64,000 nt of DNA, taken from Gigaspora rosea (taxonomy: Eukaryota; Glomeromycota; Glomeromycetes; Diversisporales; Gigasporaceae). The translations under genes and the position numbers were made by a program. Location of the stretch: contig QKWP01002107.1 of the NCBI GenBank assembly GCA_003550325.1, positions 3,588 through 67,587 of the forward strand, read 5' to 3'. Positions 24,691 through 35,234 of the stretch are shown one piece after another (position 1 is the first letter of the stretch; each line of letters opens with the position of its first letter). The notes below the pieces were generated by a model. It was not told the origin of the DNA. It saw only the letters and a program-made list of their open reading frames with translations, and ran no database searches.

Positions 24691-25956
24691 GTCGTATTTG
24701 ATTGGTTAGCATTTCAGAAATAATATCACTAAAATAACAAGTAGGACCAAAGTATTGTGATGATATAAAGTTATGCTAATTTTTTATTTTTATTATTCTT
24801 CTATTCTTGTTTCCATTTTTAGTTATTTATTTTTAATCAAATATGTATATTTAGTAAAATTAATATGTTCAAGGGTCAAAAACTCTTTCTGACGCTCGCT
24901 CATACCAAAATTTTCAAGAACGCCGACCTATGAAAACCATACAGTTAATATATTCAATATGCAACAAAACTTTACTAGTAGCAGCTGGGACTCAAGGCTA
25001 ATCATCGTATGCTTGGTTGTAGCTGAAAAAGATTTGAACCCTTATGGGAAAGGCCTCCGAGCAGAAGTCTCTAGTACTACTAAGCGAAGAAGTAGTAGGC
25101 ATAATAACCTGGAGCTTTGTCAAGTTTTATGGATATGAAAACAGAAGTAAATACTTGGTCGGATATTTTATTCTGTATGGCGTAACTCTTTCAAAGTCCT
25201 TTCAGTTTTGGTACTTTCCCTTGGTGCCCCTTTGGCCTTTCGAAATTTCAACAAAAGTGAGCGTTTTGGTTTACCCCCTCCAAAAGATCGACATTGTTCA
25301 CTTTTCCATTTTGGAAATGCGGCTTCCAAACTGAATCAAGTCACGAGTAAAATTCAGGACATGGATAAGTTGGAGATAAACACGAATTGAAATTTCCTTT
25401 TAGAATATTCTCTTAGCCGTAGTTTTTTTTTCTTTTTTCATCTCGTCAGCTTTTTTCACATGTTTTTTGCTGTAATATAGTACTTGGTATTTTTACCGGC
25501 ATAGTATTATCCCTTAAACCATCTAGCGGGCAAATTTGCCTGCTTAAATTTTTTTTGATCAATTATTGTACAATTTTTCAAAATTTTATTAAGCCGCACC
25601 CCCATAATCTCTTGACTAGAATGAAAGAACACTACATGCTAGTTGTCATATGATTGTTATTTTGCGAAATTTCCTTAATGATATTCCAAAATCGTCTAAG
25701 TATGGCTGACCGTTCATATAATTTTTACGATCAAATTTAATAGTAAAAATGATACTTTCACATGACAATTGTGTAACATCTTCATGATCGTCACACAAAG
25801 GTACCTTTTATAATATAACATTGAAGTTGGCCAAAGATTTTTCACAACCAACTTTACAGAATTGGTTTTTTGAAATAATGCAAAAGAAATAAGGTGACTC
25901 AAAAGCTTGGTTAAAATGGTATATTTTACACCCTTCGTGTGAATTTATGCCCTTTG

Positions 25957-27785
25957 TAGTGCTCCTACGGACCAGACTCGAACCAGACTTTAGTCAAGTC
26001 TGAGTCTAGTCTGATTTTCGGACCGGACTCAGACTTTTATATTCAGACTTTATAGTCAAGTCTGAGTCTGGTCTGGGTCTGGTCCGAAGTCTGCAGACTG
26101 GTCTGAGTCCGAATATATTTATATGTATTTTTTGGTGCTGAACAAGTTTACTTAGTGCATTTTGTTAGAATAAATTAGTAAAATTTTATGAATCATAAGA
26201 TTTTATTGAATTTTATTAATAAAATTCTAAAAAATCTTATAATTCGCAAATTTTTATTAATTAATTCTAACAAAATGCACTAAGTAAACTTGTTCAGCAC
26301 CTAAAAATGTATTAAAACGGCCTATTTGTTTTTATTTTATTTGAAATTTAGAGATTTGATGCACAATTTTGGATTTTTGATCAAAAAAGTCAAATTTTAA
26401 CATCTTAACTCCAAATTTCAAGTAAAATAAAAACAGCCTTGCCGAATTAATGTATTTTTAGGTGCTGAACAAGTTTACTTAGTGCATTAAGTTAGAAATA
26501 ATTAGTAAAATTTTGTGAATCATAAGATTTTATAGAATTTTATTAGTAAAATTCGATAAAATCTTACAATTCACAAATTTTTATTAATTAATTCTAACAA
26601 AACACACTAAGTAAACTTGTATAGCACATAAAAATACATTAAATCGGCAAGGTTGTTTTTATTTTACTTGAAATTTGGAGAAAAGATGCATAATTTTGGA
26701 TTTTTGATCAAAAAAGCCAAATTTAAGCATCATTTCTCCAAATTTCAAGTAAAATAAAATTAACCCTGCTGATTTGATATATTTTTAGGTGCTGTATAAG
26801 TTTATTTAGTGCATTTAGTTAGAAATAATTAGTAAAATTTTGTGAAAAATAAGATTTTATAGAATTTTATTAGTAAAATTCTATAAAGTCTTAAAATTCA
26901 CAAATTTTTATTAATTAATTCTAACAAAATGCACTAAGTAAACTTGTTCAGCACCTAAAAATACATTAAATCGGCAGGGTTGTTTTTGTTTCACTTGAAA
27001 TTTGGAGAAAAGATGCATAATTTTGGATTTTTGATCAAAAAAGTCAAATTTAAGCATCTTTTCTCCAAATTTCAAGTAAAATAAAAATAACCCTGCCAGT
27101 TTAATGTATTTTTAGGTGCTGAACAAGTTTACTTAATGTGCTTTGTTAGAATTAATTAATAAAAATTTGTGAATTTTAAGATTTTATAGAATTTTACTAA
27201 TAAAATTCTATAAAATTTTATGATTCACAAAATTTTACTAATTATTTCTAAGTTAATGCACTAAGTAACCTTGTTCAGCACCTAAAAATACATTAAATCG
27301 GCCGGGTTGTTTTTATTTTACTTGAAATTTGGAGTTAAGATGTTAAAATTTGACTTTTTTGATCAAAAATCCAAAATTGTGCATCAAATCTCTAAATTTC
27401 AAGTAAAATAAAAACAAATAGGCCGTTTTGATACATTTTTAGGTGCTGAACAAGTTTACTTAGTGCATTTTGTTAAAATTAATTAATAAAAATTTGCGAA
27501 TTATAAAATTTTTTAGAATTTTATTAATAAAATTCAATAAAATCTTATGATTCATAAATTTTACTAATTAATTCTTACAAAATGCACTAAGTAAACTTGT
27601 TCAGCGCCAAAAAATACATATAAATATATTTGGACTCAGACCAGTCTGCAGACTTCGGACCAGACCCGGACCAGACTCATAGTTGAGTCTGAGTCTGGTC
27701 TGAAGTCTGAAATTAGTAAAATTTAGAGTCTGAGTCTGGTCTGAACCCGGACCGGACCAGACCCGGACCGGGCCTAGGAGCACTA
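25957..27785. mobile_element. hAT-like foldback element with 327-bp tandem array, TSD GCCCTTTG
   Basis: Ends TAGTGCTCCTACGG and (inverted) TAGTGCTCCTAGGC match YARNG. Exact 8-bp duplications GCCCTTTG lie at 25949-25956 and 27786-27793. Inside each end is a cluster of AGTCTGAGTCTGGTC-type units in opposite orientation (25970-26110 and 27640-27780). The core 26134-27607 is an array of a 327-bp unit made of two successive hairpins. No protein is encoded. Confidence 0.85.
26134..27607. repeat. 4.5 copies of an exactly 327-bp double-hairpin repeat
   Basis: The landmark GGTGCTG occurs at 26134, 26461, 26788, 27115 and 27442: four steps of exactly 327 bp. Each unit holds hairpin 1 (GGTGCTGAACAAGTTTACTTA ... 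TAAGTAAACTTGTTCAGCAC, about 165 bp) and hairpin 2 (TTTTACTTGAAATTTGGAG ... CTCCAAATTTCAAGTAAAA, about 110 bp). The units differ by scattered substitutions but keep their length. The array ends with a half unit (hairpin 1 only), so the whole is symmetrical. Confidence 0.85.
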
Positions 27786-28429
27786 GCCCTTTGTTTGGAT
27801 CATTTCGAGTATGCTACACTGCGGCTGTTGAATGCGGCATGTGGCTCAAGCTTTTTGGAGTTACTATAACCAATTAGAATCGAAATTTCTATAAAAAAAA
27901 TTTTTTTATGCTTTATTTTTGTCAAATTATTTAAGCGGGCAAATTTGCCCGCTTAAGTGGACGGTTTAAGGAATATAATTTTTTATACTTGAAACCAGGC
28001 AAAATTGGTGCTGTCTTACAGTTTAATTTTTGCCTTTTTCTTCATTCTTTTCTTTCGTTTTATTTTGTCTATTTTGGTATTCGTTTAGGTAGTTTAGGTT
28101 ATCCCACATTTACTTTCCCTTTTTTTTCTATATATCTATTTTTTTTTTACTAGTACTCCTTTCTCGAGAAGCTTGGAGAAGAAGGTTTAAAAATTAGGCT
28201 GTTTGACAACACCCTTGAGTTTGACTTCAAGCTCTTAGTTTGTTTTGGCATTTGGCTACAACACTAGTGCAGCAGGTCGCATATTGTATTCTTGAAATCA
28301 AAGAATCAGTATGACGTAGGGTTCGGTAAATTAGAAACCAAATTTGTAATTCCTGAATTTACAAATATTTTAATAAAGATCGTTTGCGAGACTGCCTAAG
28401 AGTAAAAAAAAATGTAAAATTAATATGTT

Positions 28430-29200
28430 GATATAATCTCCAAATTACCTGTTTCCACCTGTTCGTCAATTTGATATATTTAATTGAATATATCTTATAT
28501 ATCAAATATATCAAATATATTAAATATATTAAATATATCAAATATATTAAATATGTTTGATATATCAAACCTGATAACTTGTTAGAGTAAAATTAGAAAA
28601 AGTATAAATACGATATCTTTTGTCTTCACAAGAAAGGAAGCTGAGAAGCAAGAACTTAGTGGAGTTTAAAGCTTTAGAGTTCAATATTGCAGAGTAATAA
28701 CGTTCGAAATTAAAGTAAAAGTATTATTGTTAGTAATTCCCCAATAGATAATTAAATAAATTGTTATTATTATAAACCAATAACCTCCTAATAAGTCCAA
28801 ATCCTGTGTCCTCATATTATAACCTCATGATATAATCTAGAGCTCTATTTCGATCCTAGTTACTCAGACCAAGTCTACCCATGCTAGAATGTCCAGAAAT
28901 CTGTTTTTTTAAACCATTAAATTATTGCTTTTGTTCTGTCTTTTTTCATAATCTGCTTAACCAATTAAAATTTAAAGATATGACTAACCAATAGATAATT
29001 TAATATAAAATAATAACTTCGCTACTTACTATATTTAGACATTTATATATAATAACAATAATTCTGCTTTTTCTGCTTATTCAGTTTTTTTTAACAAAAT
29101 CAGCAGAATTTGTGCATATTTGTACAGATTCTGTACAAGCAAAAAACTGGACACTCTAATCTATGCCTCTGTCTTTGTCTTTATAATATAATGACCCTAC
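28430..29200. repeat. AT microsatellite and unassigned AT-rich DNA
   Basis: 28470-28570 is an ATATATCAAAT/ATATATTAAAT microsatellite, which explains the Tyr/Leu/Ile-rich minus-strand frame there. The remainder to 29200 shows no gene or TIR pair. Confidence 0.5.
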
Positions 29201-31085
29201 CATCAGGAAATTTTATATATAGATATTAATCGATATATAACAGTTAATCGTTTTATATCGATTAAAAAATAATGATATATATCGATTAACCGGTTAAAAA
29301 TCGATATATGTCTAAATCGATATATATCATTTTCTATATTAAATCGTTATATATCTACAAATCGATTATAATCGGAATTATTTAAAACAATATATAACGA
29401 TTAACAGATCTTTAACGATTACACAGTGTTTTGATCACAATGATATATAACGATTAACAGATCTTTAACAATTACACAGTGTTTTGACCACGTTACAAAA
29501 ATTTCATCCCAGATCACCAGGTAAAAAAAAAAAAGTAAAATTTCAAAAAAAAGTATGTTAAAAATAAAGAAAAAANNNNNNNNNNNNNNNNNNNNNNNNN
29601 NNNNNNNNNNNNNNNNNNNNNNNNNNNNNNNNNNNNNNNNNNNNNNNNNNNNNNNNNNNNNNNNNNNNNNNNNNNNNNNNNNNNNNNNNNNNNNNNNNNN
29701 NNNNNNNNNNNNNNNNNNNNNNNNNNNNNNNNNNNNNNNNNNNNNNNNNNNNNNNNNNNNNNNNNNNNNNNNNNNNNNNNNNNNNNNNNNNNNNNNNNNN
29801 NNNNNNNNNNNNNNNNNNNNNNNNNNNNNNNNNNNNNNNNNNNNNNNNNNNNNNNNNNNNNNNNNNNNNNNNNNNNNNNNNNNNNNNNNNNNNNNNNNNN
29901 NNNNNNNNNNNNNNNNNNNNNNNNNNNNNNNNNNNNNNNNNNNNNNNNNNNNNNNNNNNNNNNNNNNNNNNNNNNNNNNNNNNNNNNNNNNNNNNNNNNN
30001 NNNNNNNNNNNNNNNNNNNNNNNNNNNNNNNNNNNNNNNNNNNNNNNNNNNNNNNNNNNNNNNNNNNNNNNNNNNNNNNNNNNNNNNNNNNNNNNNNNNN
30101 NNNNNNNNNNNNNNNNNNNNNNNNNNNNNNNNNNNNNNNNNNNNNNNNNNNNNNNNNNNNNNNNNNNNNNNNNNNNNNNNNNNNNNNNNNNNNNNNNNNN
30201 NNNNNNNNNNNNNNNNNNNNNNNNNNNNNNNNNNNNNNNNNNNNNNNNNNNNNNNNNNNNNNNNNNNNNNNNNNNNNNNNNNNNNNNNNNNNNNNNNNNN
30301 NNNNNNNNNNNNNNNNNNNNNNNNNNNNNNNNNNNNNNNNNNNNNNNNNNNNNNNNNNNNNNNNNNNNNNNNNNNNNNNNNNNNNNNNNNNNNNNNNNNN
30401 NNNNNNNNNNNNNNNNNNNNNNNNNNNNNNNNNNNNNNNNNNNNNNNNNNNNNNNNNNNNNNNNNNNNNNNNNNNNNNNNNNNNNNNNNNNNNNNNNNNN
30501 NNNNNNNNNNNNNNNNNNNNNNNNNNNNNNNNNNNNNNNNNNNNNNNNNNNNNNNNNNNNNNNNNNCTAACTTTCTGGGACTTTGCAAGAAGTAGCGAAT
30601 ATAAGCAAATATAAGCAAATATGAACGAATATAAGCAAATATGAGTGAATATAAGGAATATAATAGTTTATTTTTTTTATTTTTTTTTTGGTTTCGTTTT
30701 TTTTGAATTTATTTTTTTTTGACATTTTTTTATAATAATTTATAATAAAATATGTAATATTTTAAAATATAATAATAATAATAAAAAAAATAAAATTTTA
30801 TATTAAAAAATTGTGAAAACTTGTGAAAACCTGTAAAACATTTAAAAATTTGCAAAAAGTATAATTATGTGAATATAATAATTATTAATTGATATCATAT
30901 TCAATATATATCGATTAACCGGATATATATCAATTACTATCACTATCGATAGTAATCGACAGGGTATTAACCAGATATCTATTGATTACTATCACTATCA
31001 ATAGTAATCAACAGGGGTGATGAGTATCGATATATATCTTACCAATTAGTAATCGATATATATCTATATATAAAATTTGCTGATG
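29201..31085. mobile_element. CATCAG-ended palindromic element spanning the assembly gap
   Basis: The left end CATCAGGAAATTTTATATATA and the inverted right end CATCAGCAAATTTTATATATA enclose clusters of ATCGATTA/ATCGATATAT motifs on both sides of a run of N. A short relative is at 14651-14890. A direct duplication of about 40 bp (CGATTAACAGATCTTTAACGA...) lies at 29395-29480. The palindromic structure probably caused the gap. Confidence 0.55.
29576..30566. other. Assembly gap (991 N)
   Basis: Run of ambiguous bases. Apparent long open frames across it on both strands are artefacts. Confidence 0.99.
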
Positions 31086-31509
31086 ACCATAAAATTTTAA
31101 TGCAAACTATACACATATTATATGTCATTGTAAGAATTTTTTACAATAATTCATAACAAATTTTTTACTGTAAACGAATCCAACAGGGTGCCTTCAAATT
31201 TACAGGTTATGTGAGAAAAATGCCACTGTCATAGCTCATAAATTTATAAATACAATAATGATAGTAGTATTACTCACATGGTCTATAAATTTGAAGACCA
31301 TCCTGGTGAATTTAAAATTTTTTACTATAAACTATAATAGAAAAGATAATTATAGTGCAAACTAAATAAAAAATAATAAATAAAATAGGTGGCACAAAGT
31401 GCTATCTAAATAAAAAGGTCATGCCTATGGGCATGAGGGCATGCCATGACTTAGAGCATGCCCTCTAAGGCATGCCTGATTTTTTACCAGGTTCGTATTA
31501 TTTCGCTAA

Positions 31510-31782
31510 CAATCACTTCACCGACATAACATTTTACCGACAAATACTCACTGACAAGTTTATTTTACTGACAGTTTGTTTTATCGAAGTTTATTTTACC
31601 GACAAGTTTTTTTCAAAAAGCACCCTAACTTTAGCCCTAATTCTATCTAATTCTACCCTGACCCTAACGACAATAACAGAATTACTTTGTCGGTGAAATG
31701 AGCTTCAGTGAAATAAACTGTCGGTAAAATGAATGTGTCAGTGAATAATTGTCGGTTAAATGTTATATCGGTGAAGTGATTG
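31510..31782. mobile_element. Foldback MITE with repeated TTTACCGACA / TGTCGGTAAA units
   Basis: CAATCACTTCACCGACATAAC faces TATCGGTGAAGTGATTG. Each arm contains several 15-20-bp units carrying ACCGACA (left) or TGTCGGT (right), around a central CCCTAACTTTAGCCCTAA stretch. No protein. Confidence 0.6.
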
Positions 31783-31799
31783 TTGATTAATTGATTGCC

Positions 31800-32352
31800 A
31801 CCCTTTTTTATCCATGCCTCGAACCCTAATTGAGCTACATCATATGAAATAGCACTGAAACTGTATTCGTAAACAAACATGTCATATGGTTGCATTCTAC
31901 TGGGCCCATCTGAATTTGGAAAAATAAACAATGCTGATTTTTTGGTAAGAGTAAACCAAATCCCCACTTTTTGTCAAAAATTTTGGAAAAACAGCAGAAA
32001 GATAAAAAAAATAATACAAAAAAATCACTTGTAAAAAATTTAGAAGAAAGTATTGTTAGAAAACTCATTTTTTGTTGTTCCCCACTATATTGTCACAGGT
32101 TACTTTGTTGACGAAATAGAAATGATAACTCTACCAAAATTTTCTGCATAAGGACGCTATCTCCTGCCAGTTATCTTGTACCAAAATACTTTTGGCTTGC
32201 ATGCCGAATATACAAAAGAGTTCCTAAATGATAGCGATAGTTGACCTTTATAAAAACCATAGATCCTGTGTGCTACTACCTATACTCCAACAAAAAACTT
32301 TGTTTTCTTCCGTCAGAAATTTGGTCCAAGTGATCATCAGAAAGAGTTCTGT
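31800..32352 (-). mobile_element. Poly(A) retroposon copy C (type I), 3'-truncated, minus strand
   Basis: The right part (32060-32352) aligns with copies A, D and G: ACTTTGTTGACGAAATAG, TAAGGACGCTATCTCCTGCC, AATATACAAAAGAGTTCC and the AGAAAGAGTTCTG 5' end. The block with TTTTGGTAAGAGTAAACC at 31940 corresponds to the shared CCCCTCCAAAAGATC block. The 3' third and A tract are missing; the left boundary lies close to the foldback MITE. Confidence 0.5.
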
Positions 32353-32604
32353 TAAAAATTTGAATATTATATTTTAAAAAAAAACAAAAAAAAATAAAAT
32401 TCTTATCTAATATTTGAAATATAGCTTAAATATACCAAAATAAAAGACTAACAAAAAAAAATTTATTATAATGCCCAAATATAGACTTATATAGATTATT
32501 CAAAATCCTGGTTTAAATACTCAATACCTGTAGATTATCTACAAAAAATTTTACTTTTCTATGTAATCATATTTTTATTAGATAGTCTAACGCAATGAAT
32601 TTAC

Positions 32605-32822
32605 AAACATTAGTACAAATGCTAGTATAAATGTTAGTACAAACATTAATACAAATATTAGTACTAATATTTATACTAACATTTGTACTAACATTTGTAT
32701 TAATGTTCATGCTATATTGTACTAATATTTGTACTAATATTTGTACTAATATTTGTACTAATGTTTGTACTAATATTTGTACTAATGTTCATACTAATGT
32801 TTGTACTAATGTTTGTACTAAA
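32605..32822. repeat. 12-bp minisatellite TACTAATATTTG with an inverted first half
   Basis: Repeated TTTGTACTAATA/TTTGTACTAATG units from 32690 on, preceded by the inverted version (TTAGTACAAACA) from 32605, so the whole folds on itself. The 74-aa Thr/Asn/Cys-rich frame 32631-32855 is the translation of this repeat. Confidence 0.75.
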
Positions 32823-32889
32823 AGAAATTTTTTGCAAGAAAAAAATATTTATTAAAGTTTTTATTTTATTTTACTTTTTTTAAAAAACT

Positions 32890-33048
32890 CTTTAGAAGAG
32901 TAACAAAAATCAAATGATTTTTAGAAGAGAAGAAAATAAAAAAAAGATAAAATTATATATAAAGAATCTGACTATATATATATTAAGAAAGAGGAATAGG
33001 CCTATAATAAAAAATAATTAGATAATTAATAACGGCCCTTATTATATA
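32890..33048 (-). repeat. Copy of the AAGGGCC..ATTATTTTTTAT repeat (pogo element flank)
   Basis: On the minus strand this reads AAGGGCCGTTATTAATTATC ... TAGGCCTATTCCTC ... TATATATATAGTCAG ... AAAAATCATTTGATTTTTGTTACT. It matches 47895-48050 (plus strand) in the same order, immediately upstream of the pogo transposase relic there. It is probably a terminal part of that element family. Confidence 0.5.
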
Positions 33049-34900
33049 CAATTTTTTTATTACAATAATACCAAAACATTTATATGAACATTCATTCTAA
33101 CATTTATATGAAATTAATACTAATATTAATACTAATGTTAGACTAAACAGATAATAAAAGAAGCACTAAAAGGATATCAAAAGAAACTCTAAAAAAACAT
33201 CAAAAGTACTAAAAGAACAGCAAAAAAAGCACTAAAAGAATGATGGAAAAAGCACCAAAAGAATGATAGAAAAAACACTAAAATAACAACAAAAGAAGTA
33301 CCAAAAACAAGACAAGCACTAGAAAAAATGACAAAAAATACACTGAAGAACAACAAAACAACAATAAAAAAAACACCAAAATAATGATGAAAAAAGTACT
33401 AAAAAACAAGAGAAGTACTAAAAAAATAACAAAAGAACTTTTACTAAAAGGTGCTAAATTTAAAATTTTACTTAATTTTGATTGGTCCAAATAATGTAAT
33501 ACAAATATATAGAACCAAATTTCAATTTATATACAAAGTTTAAACTATTATATTATTAAAAATCAAGACAAAAAAAATCCTCTTTCAGAAATATAGTTTA
33601 GATCATGAACTATTAATTTAAAAAAGGGTTTTTTAATTTAATAATTTTTTATATAGTAAATTATAACATTTTTAAAACATGAATATCTTAAACTGCCCCG
33701 CACAGTATGATTTTATTGGCTGGAAAAAATATAATAAATATATAAAAACTCAATGCAGTTTGATTGGTTAATTCGATGTTTTTTTTATTAATAATAATTA
33801 AAAAAAAATAGTAAAGAATCAATTTGAAGTAATCTAATTATATACGCATATTTGAAAATTTTTAATTCATTGATTTTGTGTAATGTAACGGATCGTGTAA
33901 CTGATAATAAATTTTAAATCGGCACATCGCAAGTGCAATTTCATACTATATACTTATTAATAATGGCGATCTTTAAAACATCTTAACATGCCATTAGCAT
34001 GCCACTATGACATGTCAATAGTGGCATGCCCATGATTGCATGCCAAGTTTCTTACCTAATCACCCAATGTAGAACGCATTGACGATGACTTGATAAGGCT
34101 AACAAGGAACCGATCCAAGCACGAGCCTTGTTATTAACGAGGCGAGGAGGCAAGAATAGTCAATCCGACATCAGCTTTAATTTTAAACACGGAAGAAACT
34201 TTCGAAAATAAATATTTGCATACGCGTCTATATTTGTATCTTTGATAAACTCTTATGTTGTGACTGATAAGAGATGGTTTACGTGATATCATGTTTGAAG
34301 TTTAGGACAACATTCAGGCTAAACTATTTTGGTTTAGACCGGTGGGTCAAAAGTTTGAACAGCAACTATAGCTAGCGTTTTCTATATGACATCCAGAAAG
34401 GAGTAACCCCTATGAGAACCAAACGGGGGATCATACATATACATTGCCATATTTCATAGTCTCATCTTAAGGCTGTTCTACTTGTCTGAACTTTTGATTT
34501 CATCATCCTTAACATTGTATCAAGTAGTACGTACGATATTCAGAAAAAGGTTGATATCAAAAACAAAAAGCAAAAAATATTGGGAATAATCCCTGATGCA
34601 TACAGTGAATTTAACTGATAGCACGGTTATTGTTACTCAAGACGTGACAACGATTTATTTGCCGGCCACTACAAAATTCGAGGAGTTATATTGTACGTAA
34701 GTACGTATGTATATAAGTACGTATACGTACTGTATTTAATTGTTTACTGTTACTGTTATAAGCCATTGAGCCATAACAATTACTATTAGTGTTGAGTTTA
34801 CCTATTTTAAAAGTCAAAACTGTTCTTCCTGTCAAAATGGCTTTGATTTAATTAGCATCCGATAAATTTGGTACTATTAAAGTTCAGCTTATAGACATTG
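33049..34900. repeat. Low-complexity AGCACTAAAAGAA repeats, then unassigned intergenic DNA
   Basis: 33170-33430 consists of degenerate 20-24-bp units built on AGCACTAAAAGAAYRAYR, giving a Val/Leu/Phe-rich reverse frame without meaning. 33985-34055 holds four GGCATGCC-like palindromes. The rest to 34900 is AT-rich with no gene recognised. Confidence 0.45.
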
Positions 34901-35234
34901 AGATTTTTAAAATCAATCAGTTGATCTTATCAATTTAAAAACTGATCAATTTGTTCAATTTGTACTGTATTAGAAAAATAACGAAGATTGCACAAACAGA
35001 TCACTGGCCTAATTCGTTCATAAATAAGAATGTTCAGTGAAAATTTTTTCGTTAATCGATATTCTCTTATCAATGTTTATGTCTCATGCTTTAATGGTAG
35101 AAGTTCACAATTAATTCTAAAGAATTCTAGGATTTCGATTCTCATCTATTCTGAATAATTAAGACATTAACCAGAAAATCCTTTAGATTAATTTCTCTGG
35201 CAAATATTCTCACATTTTGTCATTATTAACAACG

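Larger units (their letters stand above)
25512..27971. mobile_element. CCTTAAACC-ended TIR element nested in retroposon B
   Basis: The left end CCTTAAACCATCTAGCGGGCA and the inverted right end CCTTAAACCGTCCACTTAAGC share the palindrome AGCGGGCAAATTTGCC(C/T)GCT. The element interrupts retroposon B and is itself interrupted by the foldback element at 25957-27785, leaving about 620 bp of its own. No target duplication could be fixed. No coding sequence. Confidence 0.6.
24870..28413 (+). mobile_element. Poly(A) retroposon copy B (type II), plus strand, split by nested elements
   Basis: Flanked by a 16-bp direct duplication GTAAAATTAATATGTT (24854-24869 and 28414-28429). The 5' end has CTCTTTCTGACG...CGCTCATACCAAAA. 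A block around 25080-25180 reads LVLLSEEVVG...SFVKFYGYENRSK, as in copies E and F. The 3' end has AATAAAGATCG, then A9 just before the duplication. Sequence typical of the family 3' half resumes at 27972, so 25512-27971 is an insertion. Without it the copy is about 1.08 kb. The 96- and 60-codon frames here are fragments of the repeat. Confidence 0.75.

Noticed and set aside
29419..30618. Long open frames (346-399 codons) on both strands
   Set aside because: They consist almost wholly of undetermined bases across the assembly gap.
35085..35155. tRNA-like stretch (TTTAATGGTAGAAG ... GGATTTCGATTCTC) just upstream of the hydrolase gene
   Set aside because: B-box-like and D-loop-like words are present, but no acceptor, anticodon or T stem pairs acceptably; likely a chance or badly decayed copy.
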